A stretch of 8,940 nt of DNA from DATACN01 sp038215095 (GTDB taxonomy: Bacteria; Actinomycetota; Thermoleophilia; Solirubrobacterales; Thermoleophilaceae). The notes beneath the pieces are model-generated. The model was not told the origin of the DNA, did not search any database, and was given only the letters and a program-made list of their open reading frames with translations. Location: NCBI GenBank assembly GCA_038215095.1, contig JBBQRG010000100.1, positions 1 through 8,940 on the forward strand, in the 5' to 3' direction. Shown in pieces: positions 1 through 6,199 of the stretch. Within the stretch, counting starts at the first letter, position 1; the number at the start of each line of letters is the position of its first letter. The translations under genes and the position numbers were made by a program.

Positions 1-1401
1 GGTGGCCACCACCGTGACCCAGACCTGGTCCACGACCTTCTCGTCGACCATGGCGCCGAAGATGATGTTGGCGTCGGGGTGGGCGGCGTCGGCCACCGCC
101 TTGGCGGCCTCGTTGACCTCCCAGAGCGACAGGTCGCGCCCGCCCGTGACCGACAGCAGGATCGCGCGAGCCCCCTCGAGCGAGGTCTCGAGCAGCGGCG
201 ACTCGATGGCGTGCTCCACCGCGTCCATCGCACGCCGCTCGCCCACGCCCATGCCGATTCCGAGCAGCGCCTGACCCGCCTCGGCCATGATCGTGCGCAC
301 GTCGGCGAAGTCGAGGTTGATCAGGCCGGGCAGCGTGATGAGGTCGGAGATGCCCTGCACGCCCTGGCGCAGCACGTCGTCGGCCACGCGGAAGGCCTCG
401 ACCATCGAGGTCTGCTTGTCGAGCACCGTGAGCAGGCGCGAGTTCGGGATCACGATCAGGGTGTCGACCTCGCGGGCCAGATCCTCGACGCCCTGGTCGG
501 CCTGCTCGCCGCGCCGTGCGCCCTCGAAGGCGAACGGCTTGGTGACGATGCCCACCGTGAGCGCCCCCACCTCGCGCGAGATGCGCGCCACGACTGGCGC
601 CGCGCCCGTGCCGGTGCCGCCGCCCGAGCCGGCGGTGATGAACACCATGTCGGCGCCCTTCAGCAGGCTCTTCAGCTCGTCGTACTCCTCGAGCGCGGCC
701 TCGCGGCCGAGGTCGGGGTTCGAGCCGGAGCCGAGGCCGCGGGTGCTCTCGCCTCCGATGTGCACGCGGGTATGTGCCGCGGAGCCCTCGAGCGACTGCA
801 TGTCGGTGTTCACCGCGATGAACTCGACGCCCTCCACCTCGGCCTCGATCATGCGGTTGACCGCGTTCACGCCGGCGCCGCCGACGCCGACCACGCGAAG
901 CACGGGCTCGGCCGCGTGGCGCGGAGTGGACAGCGGGAACGCCGCCGGCTCCTGCTGCATCGGGTTGGGCGCGCGCTCCATGATGTTCTCAGGGATGTCC
1001 GAGGAGAAAACGCTGCGCAGCCGCTCTTCGGCCGAGCGGGCGCCCTCGTGGCGGGTGGGCGCGGGGCCCCCGCCGCGTCGCGCCTCGCGCTCCGCGCGGC
1101 GCGCCTCACGGCGCGCGGCCTCGGAAGCGGGCTCGTGCAGCTCGGGGTGCTCGTGGCCCTGCGGCTCGGGCATCTGACGGGTGGTCTGGGGGCCGGGACC
1201 GTCCACTGGCAGCGGCTTGCCGCTGCGCGGCGCGGCCGCAGGCTTTCGGGGCTTCTCGGCGTTCTCTGCCTTCTCCGCCGCCTTGGACTTCGCGGGAGTC
1301 TTCTCCTCCTGCTTGTTCTGGTCGCCCTCCGGCTCGTCCGTCTTGCGGAACAGCTGGGCCAGTGGCCCTTCGCGCATGCTCGCCCGCTTACCGCTTGCCA
1401 T
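1..1401 (-). CDS. ftsZ: FtsZ cell-division GTPase with long N-terminal extension (C-terminus beyond window)
   Basis: Tubulin-like GTPase that polymerises into the cytoplasmic Z-ring and recruits the divisome. In the window 467 residues are readable without a stop; the C-terminal end lies past the left edge. The GTPase core starts near residue 167 with VLRVVGVGGAGVNAVNRMIE. Next come FIAVNTD (194-200), the tubulin signature GSGGGTGTG (258-266) and the T7 loop NLDFADV (362-368), which holds the catalytic acidic residues. Residues 1-165 form a charged, Pro/Ala/Glu/Arg-rich, probably disordered extension; most FtsZ proteins have only about 10-30 residues there. The ATG at 1401 is preferred because AAGGAGGT (1410-1417) stands 8 bases upstream. 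An in-frame ATG at 1377 is possible but has no such site. The gene overlaps the end of parA by 14 bases, so translation is probably coupled. It may be the main FtsZ or a second paralogue; the window cannot tell. Confidence 0.95.
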   Translation of the reverse strand, partial: MASGKRASMREGPLAQLFRKTDEPEGDQNKQEEKTPAKSKAAEKAENAEKPRKPAAAPRSGKPLPVDGPGPQTTRQMPEPQGHEHPELHEPASEAARREARRAEREARRGGGPAPTRHEGARSAEERLRSVFSSDIPENIMERAPNPMQQEPAAFPLSTPRHAAEPVLRVVGVGGAGVNAVNRMIEAEVEGVEFIAVNTDMQSLEGSAAHTRVHIGGESTRGLGSGSNPDLGREAALEEYDELKSLLKGADMVFITAGSGGGTGTGAAPVVARISREVGALTVGIVTKPFAFEGARRGEQADQGVEDLAREVDTLIVIPNSRLLTVLDKQTSMVEAFRVADDVLRQGVQGISDLITLPGLINLDFADVRTIMAEAGQALLGIGMGVGERRAMDAVEHAIESPLLETSLEGARAILLSVTGGRDLSLWEVNEAAKAVADAAHPDANIIFGAMVDEKVVDQVWVTVVAT

Positions 1402-2224
1402 TCGCGAGGACCTCCTTGGCCAGCTGGCGGTAGGCGTAGGCCGCCTTGCCGTCAGGGTCGTATTTGAGCACCGACATCCCCTTGACGGGGGCCTCCGCGA
1501 AGCGGACGGTCTTGTTGATTCGCGACGCGAACACGACGTCGCCGAAGTTCTCCTCGAGGATCTCGATCGCTTCCTTTGCGTGCACAGTGCGGTTGTCCAC
1601 GAGAGTAGGGAGGATGCCCTCGATCTCGATGTCGGGGTTCAGCTCCTCACGCACCATCGAGAGCGTGTTCTGAAGCTGGATCAGCCCGCGCATGGACAGA
1701 TACTCGCATTGGACGGGGACGATCACCTTGTCCGACGCCGTGAGCGCGTTGATCGTGAGCAGTCCCAGGCTCGGCGGCGTGTCGATGAAGATGTAGTCGT
1801 AGTCCTCCTTGACCTTGTCAACCGCCTTCTTCAGCGAGCGCTCGCGGCCGATCATGGTGGACATGGCGATCTCCGCGCCGGCCAGGTCGATCGAGGAGCA
1901 GGCGATGTCCACCTCGCGCTTGCGGATGACCTCGCGGATCGACACCTGATGCACGAGCACGTCGTACATCGACGAGTCGAGCGTGTCGGGATCGATGCCC
2001 TGGCTCATCGTCAGGTTGCCCTGCGGATCCAGGTCGATGCACAGCACGCGGTAGCCGCTCTCGGCGAACGCGGCGGCGAGGTTGAGGGTGGTCGTCGTCT
2101 TCGCGACCCCGCCCTTCTGGTTGGTGAACGCGATGACCTTCGCGGTCGGGGTCACGGGGGCCTCCGGTTCAGGGGGCGGGGCAGGCTGCGCTTGCTGCGG
2201 CTGCTTCCGTTCGAACAGTCCCAT
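1388..2224 (-). CDS. parA: ParA/Soj-type partition or positioning ATPase
   Basis: A 278-residue ParA-family SIMIBI ATPase, which dimerises on ATP and typically binds nucleoid DNA to position cargo such as ParB-parS or division proteins. A Pro/Gln/Glu-rich leader (residues 1-27) precedes the deviant Walker A KGGVAKTT (37-44), with Ala where Gly is usual. Then come the Walker A' region LCIDLDPQGN (61-70) and Walker B YIFIDTPPS (144-152). The ASDKVIVPVQCEYLSMRGL and INKTVRFAEAP segments are typical of Soj. Length matches the family plus the leader. No parB gene and no parS-like 16-mer is seen nearby; ftsZ follows directly and overlaps by 14 bases. This context leaves open a PomZ/MipZ-like role in placing the Z-ring instead of, or besides, chromosome segregation. 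The ATG at 2224 has no good Shine-Dalgarno, and no other in-frame ATG or GTG lies just upstream, so initiation may be leaderless or weak. Confidence 0.93.
   Translation of the reverse strand: MGLFERKQPQQAQPAPPPEPEAPVTPTAKVIAFTNQKGGVAKTTTTLNLAAAFAESGYRVLCIDLDPQGNLTMSQGIDPDTLDSSMYDVLVHQVSIREVIRKREVDIACSSIDLAGAEIAMSTMIGRERSLKKAVDKVKEDYDYIFIDTPPSLGLLTINALTASDKVIVPVQCEYLSMRGLIQLQNTLSMVREELNPDIEIEGILPTLVDNRTVHAKEAIEILEENFGDVVFASRINKTVRFAEAPVKGMSVLKYDPDGKAAYAYRQLAKEVLANGKR
1410..1417 (-). promoter_or_regulatory. Shine-Dalgarno of ftsZ inside the parA end
   Basis: AAGGAGGT on the minus strand, 8 bases before the ATG at 1401. It is nearly a full anti-SD complement. It is embedded in parA codons for Lys-Glu-Val, 20 bases before the parA stop. 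This decides the ftsZ start and suggests that ribosomes finishing parA re-initiate on ftsZ. Confidence 0.85.
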
Positions 2225-2275
2225 TGTGCGGTGCTTATTCGCACGTACCGATAGGAATCCTTCAGGCTTACCCGG
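2225..2275. promoter_or_regulatory. 51-base divergent promoter region, parA versus Get3-like operon
   Basis: The only non-coding DNA between two divergent operons, so both promoters must lie here or inside the neighbouring coding ends. A short inverted repeat GTGCG (2226-2230) / CGCAC (2240-2244) is present, and TAGGAAT (2252-2258) could be a -10 element for the plus-strand genes. Neither start codon has a Shine-Dalgarno at normal spacing, which suggests short or absent leaders. The element assignments are weak; the shared-promoter inference rests on layout. Confidence 0.45.
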
Positions 2276-3181
2276 ATGTCATCCCTCATCGACAAGCGGC
2301 TGGTGGTCGTCACCGGCAAGGGCGGGACCGGCAAGACGACGGTCGCGGCGGCCCTCGGCCTGCTGGCCGCGCGCGCCGGAAAGCGCACCGTGGTCTGCGA
2401 GGTCGCCGAGCAGGAGCGCCTGGCCGCGCTGTTCGGCGTGGAGCCGCTGGGCCACAAGGAGCGCGAGCTGGCGCCGGGGCTGTCGGGCGTGTCGATCGAC
2501 CCCGAGCGGGCCAAGTCGGAATGGCTGCGCCACCAGCTCAAGTCGGGCGCGCTGGCGGGCATGCTCGGCCACAGCCGCATCTTCCAGTACCTCACCGCGG
2601 CGGCTCCCGGCCTCAGCGAGCTGGTAACGATGGGCGCAGTCTGGGACCTGGCCCAGCTCGAGCGCCGGCTGGGCGGCTCCACCTACGACCTGGCGATCGT
2701 GGACGCGCCCGCCACCGGCCACGGCATCGCGCTGCTCCGCTCGCCGAAGACCTTCGCCGACATCGCGAGAGTGGGGCCGATCCACCGCCAGGCCATGCGC
2801 ATCCACAACTTCGTCACCGACCGCAACGCAACCGGCGTGATGGCGGTGGCGCTGGCCGAGGAGATGCCGGTGAACGAGACGATCGAGCTGGGCGAGCGGC
2901 TGCGGGCCGAGCTGGGCATGGAGGTCGACTCGATCGTCGTGAACGGCCTCTACCCGCAGCGCTTCACGCGCGAGGAGGCCAAGCTGATCGCGTCGGTCGA
3001 CGGAGACATCGCCGCGGCCGCGCTCGGCGAGGACAGGCGCGCGCGCTCGCAGCGCTCCGAGCTGCGCCGCCTAAAGAAGGCCGTGGAGGCGCCGGTCGCC
3101 ACGCTGCCGTTCCTGTTCGAGGCCGACCTGGCAAGGGCGGGGCTCGAGCAGCTCTCGCGCGAGCTGGAGGCCGGGCTGTGA
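2276..3181 (+). CDS. Get3/ArsA-like ATPase, first of a pair
   Basis: A 301-residue member of the ArsA/Get3 branch of SIMIBI ATPases. Close to the N-terminus is the deviant Walker A GKGGTGKTT (14-22) with the signature lysine K15 as well as the P-loop K20. The Walker B/switch II segment is IVDAPATGHGIALL (141-154), close to the DTAPTGHTLR pattern of Get3 and ArsA. No cysteine triplet for arsenite binding and no ars genes are seen, so an arsenite pump role is unlikely. The arrangement with the next gene resembles the actinobacterial pair Rv3679/Rv3680 of Mycobacterium tuberculosis, described as bacterial Get3-like proteins (recalled, not checked). The product is inferred to be cytoplasmic and to form a heteromer with its partner. 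The ATG at 2276 lies 6 codons before the first beta strand and has no clear Shine-Dalgarno. The TGA stop overlaps the GTG of the next gene. Confidence 0.9.
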   Translation: MSSLIDKRLVVVTGKGGTGKTTVAAALGLLAARAGKRTVVCEVAEQERLAALFGVEPLGHKERELAPGLSGVSIDPERAKSEWLRHQLKSGALAGMLGHSRIFQYLTAAAPGLSELVTMGAVWDLAQLERRLGGSTYDLAIVDAPATGHGIALLRSPKTFADIARVGPIHRQAMRIHNFVTDRNATGVMAVALAEEMPVNETIELGERLRAELGMEVDSIVVNGLYPQRFTREEAKLIASVDGDIAAAALGEDRRARSQRSELRRLKKAVEAPVATLPFLFEADLARAGLEQLSRELEAGL

Positions 3182-4266
3182 TCGAGCGGCTGCTTGCCCG
3201 CAAGGACGTGTGCATCGTGGCCGGCTCCGGCGGCGTGGGCAAGACCACGACCTCGGCGGCGATCGCGCTGGGCATGGCGGCGCGCGGCAAGCGGGTGGCC
3301 GTGCTCACGATCGACCCCGCGAGGCGCCTGGCCAACTCGCTCGGGCTGCCCGAGCTCGGCAACGAGGAGCGCCGCGTCGAGGTGGACGTGGAGGGCGAGC
3401 TGTGGGCCATGATGCTCGACGCCAAGCGCACCTTCGACGAGCTGGTGGAGTGGCACGCCCCCGACGAGCAGACGCGCGACGCCGTGCTCGGCAACCGCAT
3501 CTACCGCGAGCTCTCGAACGCCGTGGCCGGCTCCCAGGAGTACATGGCGATGGAGAAGCTGCACGAGCTGCACCAGGAGGGCCGCTACGACCTGCTGGTG
3601 CTGGACACCCCTCCCACCCGCAACGCGCTGGACTTCCTCGACGCGCCGAAGCGGCTGTCCACCTTCATCGACTCGCGCTCGCTGCAGCTGTTCATGGCGC
3701 CGGGGCGGCTCGGGCTGAAGTTCCTCGGCCGCGGGAGCGGAGTGCTGTTCGGGGCGATGCAGCGGCTGACCGGCATCGACCTGCTGAAGGACATGTCGGA
3801 GTTCTTCCAGAGCTTCGGGGACATGGCCGAGGGCTTCCGCGAGCGCGCCGAGCACGTGAACGCCCTGCTGGCGGACAGCCGCACCGGCTTCGTGCTGGTG
3901 ACCTCGCCGCGGCGCGACGCCGTGGACGAGGCCACCTTCTTCCACCACCGCCTGCTCGACTCGGGGCTGCCGTTCAGCGGCGTGGTGGTGAACCGCATGC
4001 ACCCGCCGCTCCCCGAGAACGGCGCCGCCGGGCTGAGGGGCGCGCTGGGCGACGAGCTGGCGCGGAAGGTGGCCGCCAGCCTCGACGACCAACGCACTCT
4101 GGCCGAGCGCGACCGCGTGAACCTACGCGGCCTGCAGGCGCGCATGGGGCGAAAGCCGATGGTGAAGGTGCCCGAGCTCGACGGTGAAGTCCACGACCTC
4201 GACGGCCTCGCCCGCATGTGCGTGTACCTGTTCGGGCAGGACGGGCCGGCCGCGGCGGGCGCCTAG
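3178..4266 (+). CDS. Get3/ArsA-like ATPase, second of a pair
   Basis: A 362-residue ArsA/Get3-family ATPase starting at GTG 3178 (GTGA overlap with the preceding stop), with GGAGG 7 bases upstream. The P-loop is GSGGVGKTT (16-24): the P-loop lysine K22 is present, but Ser replaces the signature lysine found in the first protein. The switch I-like segment is TIDPARRLANSLGL (44-57), near the family's TIDPAHSL. Switch II is DTPPTRNALDFL (143-154), with Arg-Asn in place of Gly-His. A middle region rich in Met, Phe and Leu (about 165-210; LQLFMAPGRLGLKFLG, then a MSEFFQSFGDM stretch) may be the hydrophobic client or membrane-facing part, by analogy with Get3. It is tightly coupled to the first ATPase, so an asymmetric heterodimer is likely. 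Function is inferred from family only. Its TAG interlocks with the stop of the convergent gene. Confidence 0.9.
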   Translation: MIERLLARKDVCIVAGSGGVGKTTTSAAIALGMAARGKRVAVLTIDPARRLANSLGLPELGNEERRVEVDVEGELWAMMLDAKRTFDELVEWHAPDEQTRDAVLGNRIYRELSNAVAGSQEYMAMEKLHELHQEGRYDLLVLDTPPTRNALDFLDAPKRLSTFIDSRSLQLFMAPGRLGLKFLGRGSGVLFGAMQRLTGIDLLKDMSEFFQSFGDMAEGFRERAEHVNALLADSRTGFVLVTSPRRDAVDEATFFHHRLLDSGLPFSGVVVNRMHPPLPENGAAGLRGALGDELARKVAASLDDQRTLAERDRVNLRGLQARMGRKPMVKVPELDGEVHDLDGLARMCVYLFGQDGPAAAGA

Positions 4267-5789
4267 ACCGGCGCGGAGTAGCTGAGCGGGTCCTCGTCCC
4301 AGTCCACCGACGGTGTTACGCCGTCCAGCTCGAGCTCGGACAGGTCGAGCTCGACGGTGTCGCCGAGGGCGGCGGCCGGCGGTGGGCCGGGTGCCGGCAC
4401 GGGCTCGGGGGCCGGTCCGGGCTGCGGTGGCGCCGGGTCGGGTCCCGGTCCGGGCCCGGGCTGCGGCGGGGGCACGGGGTCGGGCATCGGGGGTCCGGGC
4501 GTGGGCTCGGGACCGGGCGGCGTCGGGCCCGGCGCCGGCGGACGCTCGACGCGCAGGTCGCGAGCCTCGATGTGGAAGGGGTCGGGCGCCTCCAGCAGGA
4601 TGTCGTCGGCCACGCCCTTCAGGTCGGCCTCGAGGTAGCCGCACAGCACGTCTCGCAGCAGCGCGCGCAGGTGGCGCTCCAGCTCGCCCGCGATCGCCAC
4701 CGGCGAGTCCGGCCCGCTCCAGTCGCCCAGCTCCTCGCCGCCGCACATCACGAAGCGCTCCAGGGTCAGGGCCAGCTCGGCGCGGCGCTGCACCGCGCGC
4801 CGTTCGCCCTCCTCCGCGCAGAGCGCGGCCAGCCGCAGCGGCAGTCCCGCGATGCCGATCTCGCCGTTCGGGTCGAGCAGCGCCCGCAGCGCCAGCAGGT
4901 GGTCCGACAGTCCCTCGCTCGCGAAGTCGCGCGTGCAGCCCATCTCGAAGCGCGCAAGCGCGAAGCCCACGGCACCCACGCGCGGCGCCGAGTCCACTGT
5001 CTCCAGGAAGCCGCGCAGCGCCTCCCCCTCCTCGGCGCCCAGGCGCAGCGGCTCGCCGCGCAGCGCGCCGCCGCCCTCCAGCTCCACGCTAAGCCAGGGC
5101 GCCTCGCCGGCGCGGCGCCAGCCGAGCCCTCCCAGCGCGACGGCGCCCGGCTTCCAGAGCCGCAGCCCGGTCACGAGCCGGGCGAAGCGCAAGCGCGCCT
5201 CGGGCTCGATCGCGTCGTCGTCCGGTGCCGCATAGCGCTCGAGCACGCAGAAGGTGGTCTCGGAGCCGGCCTCGGGAGGCGTGGCCACGGCGCCCGGCCG
5301 CGCCAGCGAGAGGCCGCCGCCCAGGTCGATCCGCGGCGTCTCGATCTCCACGCCGTACAGCGGGGCGAGCGCCGTGGTCTGCAGGGCGTCGTGGAAGAGC
5401 GTGGCCTCGACCTCGAGGTAGACGCGCTCGAAGCGCTCCTCCGGGAAGCCGAAGCTGGTGGCGTCCTCGTAGATGCGCTCGAGCATCGCCTCGAGGGCGG
5501 GCTCGGCCTGCGCGCCGGGCAGCCCGTTGCTGCGCAGGTAGGCGGCCGCCCCGGCGCCGAGGGTGGCGGCGGCCTCCGGGGCGCTGGGCAGGGCGCGCAG
5601 CGCAGGCCAGCGCACGGCGAGGAACTCGCCGATCCTCGGGCGGTAGCGGTAGAGCGTCGGGCCGCGCCCGCTGCTCTCGTCGACGACGTCGAACTCGAGC
5701 TCGGCGCCGGCCTTCAGGTCGTCGCTCAGGAGCGCCGCGGCCTCGAGCGCGAAGTTCCTCAGCGCGTCATGCAGGGCACGGTTTCGCAT
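4263..5789 (-). CDS. ApeA-like HEPN-related protein (degenerate) with proline-rich tail
   Basis: A 508-residue protein of no family I can name with certainty. Residues 1-145 are mostly helical by composition. At 146-163 a GVEIETPRIDLGGGLSLA segment resembles the strand region preceding HEPN in ApeA-like proteins. Residues 279-399 fit the ApeA-like HEPN layout: a RFEMGCTRDF helix, then DHLLALRALLDPNGEIG, LPLRLAALCAEEGERRAVQR and a closing ELERHLRALLRDVL helix. The usual Arg-x4-His-Gly ribonuclease motif is replaced by ERFVMCGG (344-351), so activity is doubtful. Residues 417-474 are a Pro/Gly repeat tract, followed by an acidic end (VELDLSELELDG, DWDED). No signal peptide or membrane segment is seen. 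The ATG at 5789 lies 36 bases after the HxlR stop with only a weak ribosome site; the two are probably co-transcribed. The HEPN reading is inference from pattern. Confidence 0.8.
   Translation of the reverse strand: MRNRALHDALRNFALEAAALLSDDLKAGAELEFDVVDESSGRGPTLYRYRPRIGEFLAVRWPALRALPSAPEAAATLGAGAAAYLRSNGLPGAQAEPALEAMLERIYEDATSFGFPEERFERVYLEVEATLFHDALQTTALAPLYGVEIETPRIDLGGGLSLARPGAVATPPEAGSETTFCVLERYAAPDDDAIEPEARLRFARLVTGLRLWKPGAVALGGLGWRRAGEAPWLSVELEGGGALRGEPLRLGAEEGEALRGFLETVDSAPRVGAVGFALARFEMGCTRDFASEGLSDHLLALRALLDPNGEIGIAGLPLRLAALCAEEGERRAVQRRAELALTLERFVMCGGEELGDWSGPDSPVAIAGELERHLRALLRDVLCGYLEADLKGVADDILLEAPDPFHIEARDLRVERPPAPGPTPPGPEPTPGPPMPDPVPPPQPGPGPGPDPAPPQPGPAPEPVPAPGPPPAAALGDTVELDLSELELDGVTPSVDWDEDPLSYSAPV
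4368..4541 (+). repeat. Low-complexity G-run tract (encodes Pro/Gly tail on the minus strand), potential G-quadruplexes
   Basis: An irregular repeat of GGG/GGGG runs on the plus strand, which is the template strand of the minus-strand gene here. Between 4468 and 4517 eight runs of at least three G are separated by loops of only 2-4 bases (runs begin at 4468, 4476, 4482, 4489, 4497, 4503, 4509 and 4515). This meets the standard G3+N1-7 rule at least twice over. It encodes alternating Pro and Gly with acidic or Thr breaks. Confidence 0.75.
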
Positions 5790-5825
5790 GGGCGCGATTT
5801 CGCCGCGCCGGCGGCCGCTCCTGCT

Positions 5826-6185
5826 TTAAGCGGCTGCGCCGGCGTGCTGGCGCGGGGCGCCGCTGGCGTCACCATCGTCGACGCCCAGCCACTCGCGCCC
5901 GTAGCGGCGCATGTCCTCGATCAGCGGCGCGAGGGCCTCCCCCTTGACCGTCAGCGAGTACTCCACGCGCGGGGGAACCTCGGGGTAGGTGTTGCGCTCC
6001 ACGATGCCCTGCTCCTCGAGCGCGCGCAGGCGCAACGAGAGGGTGCGAGGGCTGATTCCGGCCAGCGAGCGCTCCAGCTCGCAGAAGCGGGCGCGGCCCT
6101 CGGCCAGGTCCCTGATCACGAGCATCGTCCACTTCCCGCAGATGATGTCCGACGTGGCGCAGACGGGACAGGTTGAATCACTCAC
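5826..6185 (-). CDS. HxlR-family winged-helix transcriptional regulator
   Basis: A 119-residue MarR-like winged-helix DNA-binding protein of the HxlR family; these act as dimers and often sense electrophiles or redox state. Family landmarks in order are CPVCATSDIICGKWTMLVIRDL (split here as CPVCATSD at 6-13 and IICGKW at 14-19), RFCELERSLAGISPRTLSLRLR (recognition helix region, 33-54), and the wing with YPEVPPRVEYSLTVKG (67-82). Cysteines at 6, 9 and 16 plus one in FCEL give more thiols than usual: most relatives keep only the first of these. The start is GTG at 6185; a TAGACT -10-like box ends 8 bases before it, so the mRNA may be almost leaderless. The 25-base palindrome directly upstream is the likely autoregulatory operator. 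The HEPN-like gene follows 36 bases downstream and is the obvious co-regulated target. The C-terminal tail is Ala/Gly-rich. Confidence 0.92.
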   Translation of the reverse strand: MSDSTCPVCATSDIICGKWTMLVIRDLAEGRARFCELERSLAGISPRTLSLRLRALEEQGIVERNTYPEVPPRVEYSLTVKGEALAPLIEDMRRYGREWLGVDDGDASGAPRQHAGAAA

Positions 6186-6192
6186 ACGGCCG

Positions 6193-6198
6193 AGTCTA
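6193..6198 (-). promoter_or_regulatory. Putative -10 box of the HxlR gene
   Basis: TAGACT on the minus strand matches the TANNNT -10 pattern common in actinobacteria. It predicts a start of transcription at or a few bases before the GTG at 6185. No good -35 is seen; that position is occupied by the palindrome. Confidence 0.4.
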
Positions 6199-6199
6199 G

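Noticed and set aside
258..281. Gly-to-Ala at the fifth position of the ParA P-loop (KGGVAKTT) and Ser in the FtsZ GSGGGTGTG loop as defects
   Set aside because: Both positions tolerate variation in otherwise normal family members, so they are not evidence of inactivation.
1375..1377. ATG at 1377 as the ftsZ start
   Set aside because: It has no ribosome site at suitable spacing; the in-frame ATG at 1401 has AAGGAGGT 8 bases upstream.
79..1467. Long plus-strand frame across ftsZ and the end of parA
   Set aside because: Composition is that of antisense high-GC DNA; the opposite strand encodes unmistakable FtsZ and ParA.
1388..2275. parS site near parA
   Set aside because: I searched by eye for a TGTTTCACGTGAAACA-like 16-mer here and elsewhere in the window; only isolated CACGTG cores inside genes were found.
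2152..2682. Minus-strand frame spanning the parA start and the first Get3-like gene
   Set aside because: It covers real genes on both sides in the wrong frame, and the product is low-complexity Ser/Arg/Pro.
2950..4092. 380-codon minus-strand frame opposite the second Get3-like ATPase
   Set aside because: His/Arg/Val/Gln-rich antisense product without motifs; the plus strand carries a clear P-loop ATPase.
4218..6176. 652-codon open frame on the plus strand opposite the HEPN-like and HxlR genes
   Set aside because: Its translation is Arg/Gly/Ala/Gln-rich with no family features. It is the antisense shadow of two minus-strand genes, one of which (HxlR) is clearly real.
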